Shown: positions 1-6,610, counted from the stretch's first letter. The stretch: DNA of 9,495 nt from JBOGWY01 sp050694015 (GCA_050694015.1 JBOGWY010000296.1:1-9495); one strand, 5' to 3'. Notes: generated by a model from the sequence alone, not told the origin. Numbers and translations are program-made.

Positions 1-475
1 GTCTGCGGATGAACTCGCCGCCGTCACGGACCTCGTCTACTCCCGGCGCGCCCTCGATGCGCGCCGCCACGGTCTGCGCGTAGTTCGCGTCGGTGAGCTT
101 GATGCGGAAGGACGCGGGCAACGCGTCCTTGGGGAGGTTCTGCCAGAACTCGGGTTGATCCTCGTAGATCTCCTTGAAGTCCTCGAACGCCTGTTCCTTG
201 CTGACGAAGAACACTTCTTCGACCTCGGGCATGTTCGCGATCTGCGTCTCGAGGGATGAGATCTCGCCCTGAGTGGCCCCGTCCAAAAGGTAGGCGGAGA
301 CCTCGACCTTGGCTTCCCAGTCGAGCGTCACGTTGTTGACGATCATCCCGAGGATCTGCACGCCGCCGAGCAACAGAAGCGAGATCGCGACCGTCGAGAT
401 GGCGGCGATCGTCATCAGGAAGTTGCGCCGCAGGTTCGTGATGGTCTCCGCCAAGAAGTATCCGATCCTTCTCAT
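1..475 (-). CDS. ftsX: FtsX, cell-division ABC transporter-like permease (N-terminal part, runs off left edge)
   Basis: FtsX is the membrane partner of FtsE. The FtsEX complex sits at the division site and passes ATP-driven conformational change to cell-wall hydrolases outside the membrane. The open frame starts at ATG 475 and stays open to the window edge, giving about 158 residues of a protein usually near 300. Visible are a short basic cytoplasmic start (MRRIGYFLAETITNLRRN), a hydrophobic first membrane helix at about residues 20-47, and then the start of the extracellular domain with the strand VEVSAYLL (about 57-64) and VEEVFFVSKEQAFEDF (about 85-100), typical of FtsX. The ATG overlaps the ftsE stop codon as ATGA (475-472), so translation of the two is very likely coupled. 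The remaining three membrane helices lie outside the window. Identification is firm because of both sequence and the ftsE neighbour. Confidence 0.93.
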   Translation of the reverse strand, partial: MRRIGYFLAETITNLRRNFLMTIAAISTVAISLLLLGGVQILGMIVNNVTLDWEAKVEVSAYLLDGATQGEISSLETQIANMPEVEEVFFVSKEQAFEDFKEIYEDQPEFWQNLPKDALPASFRIKLTDANYAQTVAARIEGAPGVDEVRDGGEFIRR

Positions 476-1158
476 GTCCCCACTCCGTAGATGCCTCGCG
501 ACTGGTCCCTAACGACTCTTCCGTTCTCGAGTTCGATGACGCGGCGGCGCATCGAGTCGACGATCGCGTGGTCGTGCGTCGCCATGAGCACCGTCGTACC
601 GGTACGGTTGATGCGGTCGAGGAGGCGCATGATCCCGACCGAGGTGGCCGGGTCGAGGTTCCCCGTCGGCTCGTCGGCGAGCAAGATGAGTGGCCGGTTC
701 ACGAAGGCTCGGGCGATCGACACCCGCTGTTGCTCGCCGCCGGAGAGCTCGTCCGGGAAGCGGTCCAGCTTCTCGCCGAGGCCGACGAGCTCGAGGATCT
801 GGGGCACCTGCTTCTGCACGAGCGACCGCGGCCGCCCGATCACCTCAAGGCCGAAAGCCACGTTCTCGAACACGGTCTTGTTCTGGAGGAGTTTGAAGTC
901 CTGGAAGACCGAGCCGATGTTGCGGCGCAGGTAGGGCACGCGCCACCGGGGCAGGCTGGACAGGTCCTTGCCCGCGACGTAGATCTCGCCGCCGGTCGGC
1001 GCCTCCTCCTTCGTCAGGAGCTTCATGAAGGTCGACTTCCCGGAGCCCGACGGGCCCACGAGGAACACGAATTCGCCCTTCTCGATATCGATGGACGCGC
1101 CATCAACGGCGCGCACGCCGCCCTTGTAGTCCTTCGTGACGTCTACCGTTCTGATCAT
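472..1158 (-). CDS. ftsE: FtsE, cell-division ATP-binding protein
   Basis: FtsE is the cytoplasmic ATPase of the FtsEX complex, an ABC-type machine that does not transport a solute but activates peptidoglycan hydrolases during division. At 228 residues it has the usual FtsE length. Motifs in order: aromatic A-loop Tyr11; Walker A GPSGSGKST at 35-43; Q-loop Gln86 in VFQDFKLL; ABC signature LSGGEQQRVSIARA at 138-151; Walker B LILLADEPT at 157-165 with catalytic Glu163; D-loop GNLD at 166-169; switch His195 in MATHD. All catalytic residues are present. The start is ATG 1158, preceded by GGAGGG about eight bases upstream. It overlaps ftsX by four bases and follows the diiron gene by 27 bases, so the genes are probably co-transcribed. 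MacB/LolD-type ATPases look similar, but the overlap with ftsX settles the identity. Confidence 0.97.
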   Translation of the reverse strand: MIRTVDVTKDYKGGVRAVDGASIDIEKGEFVFLVGPSGSGKSTFMKLLTKEEAPTGGEIYVAGKDLSSLPRWRVPYLRRNIGSVFQDFKLLQNKTVFENVAFGLEVIGRPRSLVQKQVPQILELVGLGEKLDRFPDELSGGEQQRVSIARAFVNRPLILLADEPTGNLDPATSVGIMRLLDRINRTGTTVLMATHDHAIVDSMRRRVIELENGRVVRDQSRGIYGVGT

Positions 1159-1163
1159 GCGAT

Positions 1164-1179
1164 CTACCCTCCAGGGTAG
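1164..1179 (-). promoter_or_regulatory. Palindrome containing the ftsE ribosome binding site
   Basis: A perfect inverted repeat, CTACCCT then two bases then AGGGTAG, lies between the end of the diiron gene and the ftsE start. On the minus strand the central GGAGGG is the ftsE Shine-Dalgarno sequence. A hairpin (five or six pairs with a short loop) would hide the site; alternatively the palindrome could be a protein-binding operator. There is no T-run, so it is not a convincing terminator. Any regulatory role is inference. Confidence 0.45.
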
Positions 1180-1185
1180 CGAACC

Positions 1186-2295
1186 TCAGCTCGAGGCCGG
1201 TTCGAGGCGCTCGAAGAAGCGCGCCGGGTGCTCCTGGCCGTGGATCGATTCGTACTCGGCCCACGCGGCGTCGTAGTAACCGAGGCCTCGCTTCGTGACT
1301 TCTTCGCACACCTCCGGCGAGAGTCCTGCCACGCGCAGACGTTTGGTCAGGGAGTTGAGGGAGAAGTCCCGTACTTCGTAGGGATTGATGCGAAGGTTCT
1401 CCGGGGACTCGTCCGGCTTTATCGCGTAAAGGCGTTCCGGGGCGGCGACCGTCCAGCACGCGGGCTCGAGGAGACGGAAGACGGCGTCCGCAGCACGGTC
1501 GAGCAGGGTCGCGTCGCGCACGCCCGCTTCCATCACCGCGCGCACGCCGAAGTTCACGTGCCGCGACTCATCGCGGGCCACAGCCGTGAACCCCGAGTAG
1601 AAGCCCGGCAGCATGTTCATCTCGCGCAGGATCCCGAGCAGGAACTTCTGCCCGGTCAGAGCGAGCATGCCCTCGATGATGAGGTGGTATACGACGATGC
1701 CCTCGACCCACGCTCCATAGTCGCGCGGGTTGATGCGCACGCGCTCGGTCGCGTCGACGAGGTCCTTGTCGAAGATCTTGCGGAACCCGCCCACGGTCTG
1801 ATCGCGCAAGGCCGCCAGCGCCGCGGAGAGACCACCCGAGATACCGATCACCTCGTCGAAGAACTTCGAGAAGAACACCGCGTGGCGCGCCTCGTCCACG
1901 AGTTGGGTCGACAGGAAGATGCGCGCGGGTTCGTCGGGGGCCGCGTGCACGAGCGGAGACAACGTGTCGGTGACTGCTTGCTCTCCTACGAAGAAGAGCG
2001 TGAAGCTCCGCTGCAGTTCGGTGCGGATGCCCTCGAAGAACCCGGCCATGCTCGCCCACTGCTCGGCATCCTCGGAGAAGTCGAGATCCTGCGTCGACCA
2101 GTTCTGCTTCTCCCATCGGTGGTACAGGTCCATGGGCGTCGCGCGCTGCTGGAGCACCCACTCCATCTGGACGTAGACATCGTCGATGTCCACGTGCCGC
2201 ATCTCGGGGAGCGTCGCTGTATCGACGCGCGTGACGACTTCGGGGGTCTGAGCCATGTCCTCCATGATTGCATTGTCCGCCGGGCCGTGTCGCAT
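1186..2295 (-). CDS. Ferritin-like diiron protein, R2-like ligand-binding oxidase (R2lox) type / RNR small-subunit-like
   Basis: A cytoplasmic ferritin-fold protein of 369 residues carrying a dinuclear metal site. The predicted ligands are all visible: Glu105 (GEQAVT), Glu135 and His138 (DEARH), Glu208 (IIEGMLALTG), Glu243 and His246 (RDESRH). Val108 and Tyr203 fall where R2lox proteins (for example mycobacterial Rv0233, from memory) form a Val-Tyr ether cross-link beside a Mn/Fe centre. That residue pair and the EGMLALTG stretch favour R2lox over a true ribonucleotide reductase R2, and no nrdA or nrdE lies nearby. The substrate of R2lox enzymes is not established, so I give no reaction. Residues 1-54 have no obvious counterpart in Rv0233. 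The start is uncertain: ATG 2295 is 13 bases after the prfB stop but has no clear ribosome site; ATG 2265 and ATG 2256 are alternatives, the last with GGAGG only two bases away. Databases may label it NrdB. Confidence 0.85.
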   Translation of the reverse strand: MRHGPADNAIMEDMAQTPEVVTRVDTATLPEMRHVDIDDVYVQMEWVLQQRATPMDLYHRWEKQNWSTQDLDFSEDAEQWASMAGFFEGIRTELQRSFTLFFVGEQAVTDTLSPLVHAAPDEPARIFLSTQLVDEARHAVFFSKFFDEVIGISGGLSAALAALRDQTVGGFRKIFDKDLVDATERVRINPRDYGAWVEGIVVYHLIIEGMLALTGQKFLLGILREMNMLPGFYSGFTAVARDESRHVNFGVRAVMEAGVRDATLLDRAADAVFRLLEPACWTVAAPERLYAIKPDESPENLRINPYEVRDFSLNSLTKRLRVAGLSPEVCEEVTKRGLGYYDAAWAEYESIHGQEHPARFFERLEPASS

Positions 2296-2308
2296 CTGGA
2301 GCGACGGA

Positions 2309-3434
2309 TTAGCCCGATTCGTCTGTTTCCAACGCCGCCTCCGACGCCCTACGACGCAGCTCGGCCTCGATGAATCCGTCGATCGCGCCGTCGAGCACGC
2401 CTTGCACGTTCCCGGTCTCGATGCCCGTGCGGTGGTCCTTGACCATCTGATACGGGTGCAGGACGTAGGAGCGGATCTGGGAGCCGAAGCCGATCTCTCG
2501 TTTCTCTCCCGTTAACGCCGCCATCTCCGCGTGGCGCTCCTCCTGCGCGCGCTGCACGAGACGCGATTTCAGGATGCGCATCGCCACGGCCCGGTTCTGC
2601 ATCTGCGATCGTTCGTTCTGACACGACGCCACGATCCCGGTCGGGATGTGAGTGACGCGCACCGCCGAGTCGGTCACGTTGACGTGCTGACCCCCGGCCC
2701 CCGAGGAGCGGTAGGTGTCGATCCGTAGGTCGTCGGGGTTGATCTCGACGTCGACATCTTCTTCGACCTCCGGCGTAACATCGACCGACGAGAACGATGT
2801 GTGCCGGCGCTTGGCGGCATCGAACGGAGAGATGCGCACGAGACGGTGCACGCCGCGCTCGGCAGATAGAAGACCGTACGCGTGCCGTCCCTCCATCGTG
2901 AGCGTCACGCTCTTGATCCCGGCCTCCTCACCCGGCGTCGCCTCGAGCAGGTGCACCTTGTAACCGTTGCGTTCCGCCCAGCGCGTGTACATGCGCAGCA
3001 ACATCTCGGCCCAGTCCTGTGAATCGGTACCGCCCTCCCCCGCGTGCACCTCGACGATCGCCGGGTTGTCGTCGAACTCACCCCCGAGCAACGCGGTGAC
3101 CTCGAGCTTCGAGAGATCCGACTCGATCGCGGCCGCCTCGACCTCGGCCTCCTTCGCGGTGGTCTCGTCGTCCTCGGCGGACGCGAGCTCCCAGAGGATC
3201 TTCGCGTCCGACACGCGTCGTGCCAGGCGGTCATACGCGGTCACGTCTTCGGACAGGCGCGACTGCTCGCCCATCACCTTCTGTGCTTTGGAGGAGTCGT
3301 CCCAGAAACCGGGAGCCGTGGAGAGCTCGCGCAGCTCGTCTACGCGCGCGCGTTTGGTATCGACGTCAAAGATACTCCTTGACGTGCGCAAGGGTCCGCT
3401 CGATCGCGGCGAGCCGCGGCGTGAGATCGTCCAT
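2309..3434 (-). CDS. prfB: Peptide chain release factor 2, expressed by programmed +1 frameshift
   Basis: RF2 recognises UGA and UAA in the ribosomal A site and triggers release of the finished protein. The gene is in two frames. Codons 1-22 run from ATG 3434 (MDDLTPRLAAIERTL...) to CTT at 3371-3369, followed by an in-frame TGA at 3368-3366. Skipping one base continues as DVDTKRAR and on to TAA at 2311-2309, giving 374 residues, the usual RF2 length. In the joined product the stop-codon-reading tripeptide SPF is at 202-204 and the catalytic GGQ at 247-249 (GAGGQHVNVTDSAVR). A simple gene call starting at TTG 3391 would give a false N-terminus. ATG 3446 is in frame upstream, but 3434 has GGTGA at a better distance. 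The gene follows the propeller gene by 22 bases and precedes the diiron gene by 13. The SPF rather than PxT motif separates it from RF1. Confidence 0.97.
3365..3380 (-). promoter_or_regulatory. prfB programmed +1 frameshift site
   Basis: On the minus strand the order is AAGGAG (3380-3375), TAT, CTT (3371-3369), TGA (3368-3366), C (3365). This is the known RF2 autoregulatory signal: an internal Shine-Dalgarno-like sequence three bases ahead of the slippery CTT codon, and a poorly terminating TGAC stop. When RF2 is scarce the ribosome pauses at TGA, the CTT-bound tRNA slips to TTT, and full-length RF2 is made. When RF2 is plentiful a 22-residue peptide is released instead. Every element and the spacing match the classical signal known from E. 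coli. Confidence 0.96.
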
Positions 3435-3456
3435 ACCCGTCACCATAATCGGGGAG

Positions 3457-4443
3457 CTAGATATCTATGCGCGTGACGCTGTCGGAGCCTTGGTTCGTGA
3501 CCCATGTGCTGCCTTCGCCGATCGCGATCCCTTGCGGGTTGTCGCCTACGGTGACGGGGATGCCGGTCGGGTGGTTCGTCTCGGGGTCGATCCGGATCAC
3601 GAAGTCGTCCTCGGCGCGCGAGACCCAAACGTAACCGTCGCCGACCGCGAGGCCTCCGGGCTTTCCGCCGATCCCGATCGGCTCGCCGATCAGATCGCTG
3701 GTAGCGGGGTCGATGCGAACGAGTTCCTCCTCGTTGAATTTCGCCACCCACACTGAACCTTCGCCGGGAGCGATGAACGTTGGGCTGCCCCCGATGTCGA
3801 TACGAGTTTCGTCGCGCGACTCGGGATCGATCCGAACGACCACGCCGTCGACCACATCGGTGACCCACAGCGAGCCGTCCGCGAACGTCAGGGCCGACGG
3901 GAACTTCGCACTGGTCTTGAAGGGCTCACCGATCACCTCACCCGTGGTGAGGTCGACCTGCGCTATCCGGCCTTCGTCGAAGGCGCCGACCCACAGAGAA
4001 CCGCCGCCGACCACCAACGACTGCGGCGTTTCGCCGATATCGATCGGATCTCCGATCACACCGCCGGCGTCGGGATCGACACGCAAGATCTGTGTTCCCT
4101 GGATCGAGCCCACCCACACGGAGCCTCCGCCGACGGCGACCGCGCCGGGGAGCTCGCCGAGGTTGATCGGGGTCCCCTCGGTACGGTTCTCGCCCGGGTC
4201 GATCCGCGACAACGTCATATCGCCACCGTTCGCGACCCATACCGAACCCTCGCCGACGGCGACCGCCTGCGGTGCATCTCCGACGCCGATCACCTCGGTC
4301 TCGGCCGGTTGCTCGTCGCCCTCGAAGCGTCCCAGCACGACGATAAGGACGACGATCACCGCGAGCACGCCCACGACTACTCCGATCGTGGGCAGCAGCG
4401 ACGACATCGACCTCGTCGGGCTCGGAGTTCTCGGTGAGGGCAC
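3457..4443 (-). CDS. Membrane-anchored seven-repeat beta-propeller protein (Vgb/YncE-like)
   Basis: A 328-residue protein with a Pro/Ser/Arg N-terminus, one hydrophobic segment at about 17-38 (LLPTIGVVVGVLAVIVV...) and an extracytoplasmic repeat domain. Seven repeats of about 41 residues follow the pattern P-x-x-[LIV]-x-[VP]-G-x-G-S-[VL]-W-V then a variable part ending in [RQ]-[IV]-D, beginning near Pro58, Pro99, Pro140, Pro182, Pro221, Pro262 and Pro303. The last repeat is short, and the strand TEVIGVG at about 49-55 probably closes the ring. This is the style of virginiamycin B lyase and YncE-like propellers. No catalytic residues are recognised, so binding or scaffolding is more likely than enzymatic action. 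The start taken is GTG 4443, which has no good ribosome site; ATG 4407 (codon 13) has GAGG four bases upstream and may be the true start. It lies just after a terminator and 22 bases before prfB. Function unknown. Confidence 0.85.
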   Translation of the reverse strand: MPSPRTPSPTRSMSSLLPTIGVVVGVLAVIVVLIVVLGRFEGDEQPAETEVIGVGDAPQAVAVGEGSVWVANGGDMTLSRIDPGENRTEGTPINLGELPGAVAVGGGSVWVGSIQGTQILRVDPDAGGVIGDPIDIGETPQSLVVGGGSLWVGAFDEGRIAQVDLTTGEVIGEPFKTSAKFPSALTFADGSLWVTDVVDGVVVRIDPESRDETRIDIGGSPTFIAPGEGSVWVAKFNEEELVRIDPATSDLIGEPIGIGGKPGGLAVGDGYVWVSRAEDDFVIRIDPETNHPTGIPVTVGDNPQGIAIGEGSTWVTNQGSDSVTRIDI

Positions 4444-4472
4444 GTGCGAAGGGTAACGATGCCAAGAAGAAG

Positions 4473-4494
4473 AGGGGCCGGTTTCCCGACCCCT
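4473..4494 (-). terminator. Rho-independent terminator after the LPFTG surface-protein gene
   Basis: Read on the minus strand, a nine-pair stem AGGGGTCGG / CCGGCCCCT (one G-U pair in RNA) closes a GAAA tetraloop of the stable GNRA class and is followed by CTTCTTCTT. It lies 26 bases after the TAG stop at 4521. The tail is T-rich but interrupted, so some read-through into the propeller-prfB genes is plausible. Confidence 0.7.
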
Positions 4495-4520
4495 CCTCGC
4501 CTCGTCCCTTCGTTGATTAT

Positions 4521-5288
4521 CTAGATGCGTCCCTTGCGCCAGAACAGGACGCCCGAGGCGATCAGACCGACCGCGATCCCGAGGAACGCCAGCAGCGCGG
4601 CCCCCGTGAACGGCAGAACCTGCCCTGCAGAACGCTCGGCCGCCACGGCCGGAGCGACGGCATCGCTCGAGTCGCTCTCGTTGGTGATGCGCTCGCCGAG
4701 AACCTCGTCGCCGGCGAGCGTGTCGCCGAGCACCTCGTCCTCGCCGGGACCGATGGCGTCGTGAGCCAGGACCTCATCGCACTCGGCCTTGGTTGCTGAT
4801 GGCATCTCGTCTTGCTTCGGGCACTCGGTCGTGGTCGGCGCCACGACCGCACCGCCGCCAACCTCGGCGCACTTCTCCTTGTCCTTCATCGCTTCGATCT
4901 CGGGGCAGGTCGGCGTGACGTTGCCCTGCACCTCGTCTTCCTTTTCCTTCTTGGGCTTGGTGCCGCACCAGCCCTCGTTGTCGTCCTCGAAGTCGTCGTC
5001 GTTGCCGCACCCGTTGTTGCCGTCCTGGTCGTCCTGGTCTACGCCACCAGAACCGCCCGGTTTGTCGGGCCCGCCGTTGCTGCGATCGGGGCCACGCCCG
5101 TCGTCATCGGGATCCGAGGTCGAGTTGCCCTGGGTGCCGGAAGAACCGTTCTCGACCGAGCGGTCCTTGCCCGACGGATGCTTGTTGTCGCCTTCGTCCG
5201 CCATCGCCGGTACCGCCATCATCAACATGAGCGTCATCGCCGTCACGATGACGCCGAACACCATGCTCGTACTGTTGCGCTTGCCCAT
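4521..5288 (-). CDS. Secreted acidic protein with LPFTG cell-wall sorting signal
   Basis: A 255-residue exported protein of unknown function. Residues 1-30 form a signal peptide (basic MGKRNS, hydrophobic core, then VPAMA before DEGD). The C-terminus has the sortase signal LPFTG at 225-229, a hydrophobic stretch to about 250 and a basic tail RKGRI, so the protein should be cleaved after Thr228 and attached to the cell wall. Between them is a low-complexity region rich in Asp, Asn, Gly and Ser (about 31-110), possibly calcium-binding, and then a Lys/Glu segment. Six cysteines (94, 108, 128, 140, 156, 170) remain after export. Two similar stretches, CP...M...C-x-EV at 128-143 and CP...M...C-x-EV at 156-173, look like an old duplication. 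The motif DEVL occurs three times between 171 and 197. ATG 5288 is preceded by AGGAGAGGG at good spacing. The gene has its own promoter and terminator. No sortase gene lies in the window. Confidence 0.85.
   Translation of the reverse strand: MGKRNSTSMVFGVIVTAMTLMLMMAVPAMADEGDNKHPSGKDRSVENGSSGTQGNSTSDPDDDGRGPDRSNGGPDKPGGSGGVDQDDQDGNNGCGNDDDFEDDNEGWCGTKPKKEKEDEVQGNVTPTCPEIEAMKDKEKCAEVGGGAVVAPTTTECPKQDEMPSATKAECDEVLAHDAIGPGEDEVLGDTLAGDEVLGERITNESDSSDAVAPAVAAERSAGQVLPFTGAALLAFLGIAVGLIASGVLFWRKGRI
4693..4739 (-). repeat. Short in-frame direct repeat inside the surface-protein gene
   Basis: A 17-base unit, TCGCCGAGmACCTCGTC (one variable base), occurs at 4693-4709 and 4723-4739, a period of 30 bases or ten codons. 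A diverged third copy (CCAGGACCTCATCG) begins near 4766. It encodes the repeated DEVLG motif, so it is probably a tandem duplication that kept the reading frame. Confidence 0.6.
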
Positions 5289-5338
5289 GTGCGCCCTCTC
5301 CTCTCCGCCACGCTATGTCGCCTTCCACCTACATGCCG

Positions 5339-5412
5339 TAGTTGCCCGAATTATGCCCGTTTAAACACGCGTTGTCACCATTTCGCGTCGGAGCGTGATG
5401 GGAATAGTTGCC
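5339..5412. repeat. Paired TAGTTGCC repeats flanking the divergent promoter region
   Basis: TAGTTGCC occurs at 5339-5346 and again at 5405-5412, one on each side of the promoter, 66 bases apart. A related pattern GTTG(T)CACCATTTC at 5371-5384 resembles GTTGCCATTTC at 5407-5417. These could be binding sites for a regulator of the two divergent envelope genes. I cannot assign a regulator, and chance similarity is possible in so short a region. Confidence 0.3.
5350..5378 (-). promoter_or_regulatory. Sigma70-type promoter for the surface-protein gene
   Basis: On the minus strand, GTGACA (5378-5373) and CATAAT (5355-5350) are separated by 17 bases; each matches the consensus at five of six positions. 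Transcription would start near 5343, giving a leader of about 55 bases before ATG 5288. The spacer contains the palindrome GTTTAAAC (5359-5366). Confidence 0.65.
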
Positions 5413-5461
5413 ATTTCCTCCGTGTGGCCGTTGACGCGAGCGGCGTATCGTCCGCGGTGGG

Positions 5462-6607
5462 ATGGGGAATCGGATCGGCGCAGTGATGACCGTGGTCGTC
5501 CTGTCGCTCTCGTCGTGCACCGCCGACGAGCCGCCCGACGCCGCGCCACCGTCACCCGGGGACACGGAGTCTGTCGCCCCTCTGATCTCTTCACTCCCCG
5601 ACGAATGCGGATCGCTCGGCCGTGCGCCGCGCCGCGGTCAGGTGACGTTTATCCGTGGCGGCAAGTTGTACGCATCGTCATCGGACGGCGAGGGTGTCCT
5701 GTGTCTGGGCCGCGCCCCCGAGGGAGGACACCCTGCGTGGGGTGGTCTCGGCGATCGTTTGTTCCTCACTCTGTCTGGCTCACGCGGGCGCATGCTGTTC
5801 CCGGACAAGGACGTAACGCTCGAGCCGGGCCTTATGCGACCCATATCCTTCGGTTTGTCGCGCCCCCGCGGGCTGTCGGTTCTATTCGCTAGCGCGGACC
5901 GACGTCGTCTCTACAAGATGCCGGCGACGGGAGGACGCCTTGAGGACATCTCGTTTCTGAAGCGTCATGACGAGGCCGTCTACCACCCCGCGGGTGAGCA
6001 CATCGCCGTCGTCGGCGAACGGCGGGATGGGAAGTACGGCATCTTCCTCGCGACCAATCTCGGTACCGATCCTCAACTGCTCGTCGTGGGCGAGGACGCG
6101 AAGCGAATCTACTCGCTGTCGTTCGCGCCGAATGGGTTCCTCTACTACGCGGCGGAGCACGAGGATCGCTACGACGTCCACGGAGTGTCGCTGCTCCCGA
6201 CCCCGGCAGGCAAGGTCGACACCGATCGCCTCGAGACTTACTACTCGAGTCCGGACGTCATCACTAAGGTTGTCAGCTCGCCGTTCCATGACGAAGGCGA
6301 GCTCGCGATCGAAGTCGGGACCGACGGCGACGGATGCCCGAGCAGGACGGTCCTCTACACGCCTCGGAACAAGGAACAAGACTTGCCGTTCGACACTCTT
6401 ACCTCGACCGAGCCCATCGCGTGGATGCCGAACCGCGATCTCGTTTTCACTACCTTGGACGACGAAACGTGCGACACGACAGGTGACGTTTACGTCTACG
6501 ACGGCACCGCTGATCTCCTCATCGAGGATGCGCGCACCGTCGCGGTCCGGGGCATCTATCGGGCCGCACCCGACCCGCCCAACGTGTTGCCCGAAGTGGT
6601 GGCCTGA
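5462..6607 (+). CDS. Lipoprotein with TolB/PD40-like beta-propeller repeats
   Basis: A 381-residue predicted lipoprotein. A short signal peptide ends in the lipobox LSSC, with Cys19 as the lipidated residue, followed by a Pro/Asp-rich linker to about 45. The rest alternates short beta-type blocks typical of WD40/TolB-like propellers: GGKLYASSSDG (66-76), AWGGLGDRLFLTL (92-104), LYKMPATGG (150-158), VYHPAGEHIAVVG with GIFLATNLGTD (173-203), YSLSFAPNGFLYYA (217-230), and IAWMPNRDLVFTT with DVYVYDG (319-348). Cysteines 49, 81, 292 and 337 could form disulfides. No catalytic motif is recognised; a ligand-binding or scaffold role outside the membrane is inferred. ATG 5462 has GGTGGG almost touching it, so the in-frame ATG 5486 is an alternative, although that would shorten the signal peptide too far. 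It is the only plus-strand gene, divergent from the surface-protein gene and convergent with secA. I see no clear promoter. Confidence 0.8.
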   Translation: MGNRIGAVMTVVVLSLSSCTADEPPDAAPPSPGDTESVAPLISSLPDECGSLGRAPRRGQVTFIRGGKLYASSSDGEGVLCLGRAPEGGHPAWGGLGDRLFLTLSGSRGRMLFPDKDVTLEPGLMRPISFGLSRPRGLSVLFASADRRRLYKMPATGGRLEDISFLKRHDEAVYHPAGEHIAVVGERRDGKYGIFLATNLGTDPQLLVVGEDAKRIYSLSFAPNGFLYYAAEHEDRYDVHGVSLLPTPAGKVDTDRLETYYSSPDVITKVVSSPFHDEGELAIEVGTDGDGCPSRTVLYTPRNKEQDLPFDTLTSTEPIAWMPNRDLVFTTLDDETCDTTGDVYVYDGTADLLIEDARTVAVRGIYRAAPDPPNVLPEVVA

Positions 6608-6610
6608 TAG

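Noticed and set aside
1186..2295. Calling the diiron gene nrdB or nrdF (ribonucleotide reductase small subunit)
   Set aside because: The Val/Tyr cross-link pair and the EGMLALTG stretch fit R2lox better, and no large-subunit gene is nearby; the R2 label remains possible only as a superfamily name.
1228..2373. Plus-strand open frame of 381 codons opposite the diiron gene
   Set aside because: It is antisense to a gene with clear conserved motifs, has Arg/His/Glu-rich composition typical of GC-rich shadow frames, and resembles no family I know.
2309..3391. prfB as a single frame from TTG 3391, or as a frameshifted pseudogene
   Set aside because: The disruption sits exactly at the known RF2 recoding signal with all its elements, so it is regulated frameshifting and not decay.
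3713..4456. Plus-strand open frame of 247 codons opposite the propeller gene
   Set aside because: Its Ser/Thr/Pro-rich repeats mirror the repeats of the real gene on the other strand.
4516..4521. GATAAT on the minus strand as a promoter for the propeller gene
   Set aside because: No convincing -35 box is found, and the transcript would have to pass straight through the terminator at 4473-4494.
5431..5436. TTGACG as the -35 box of the lipoprotein gene
   Set aside because: No -10-like hexamer lies 16-18 bases downstream; the nearest candidate, TATCGT, is only nine bases away.
4812..5486. Plus-strand open frame of 224 codons opposite the wall-protein gene
   Set aside because: The minus-strand frame has a signal peptide, a sorting signal, a promoter and a ribosome site; this one has none.
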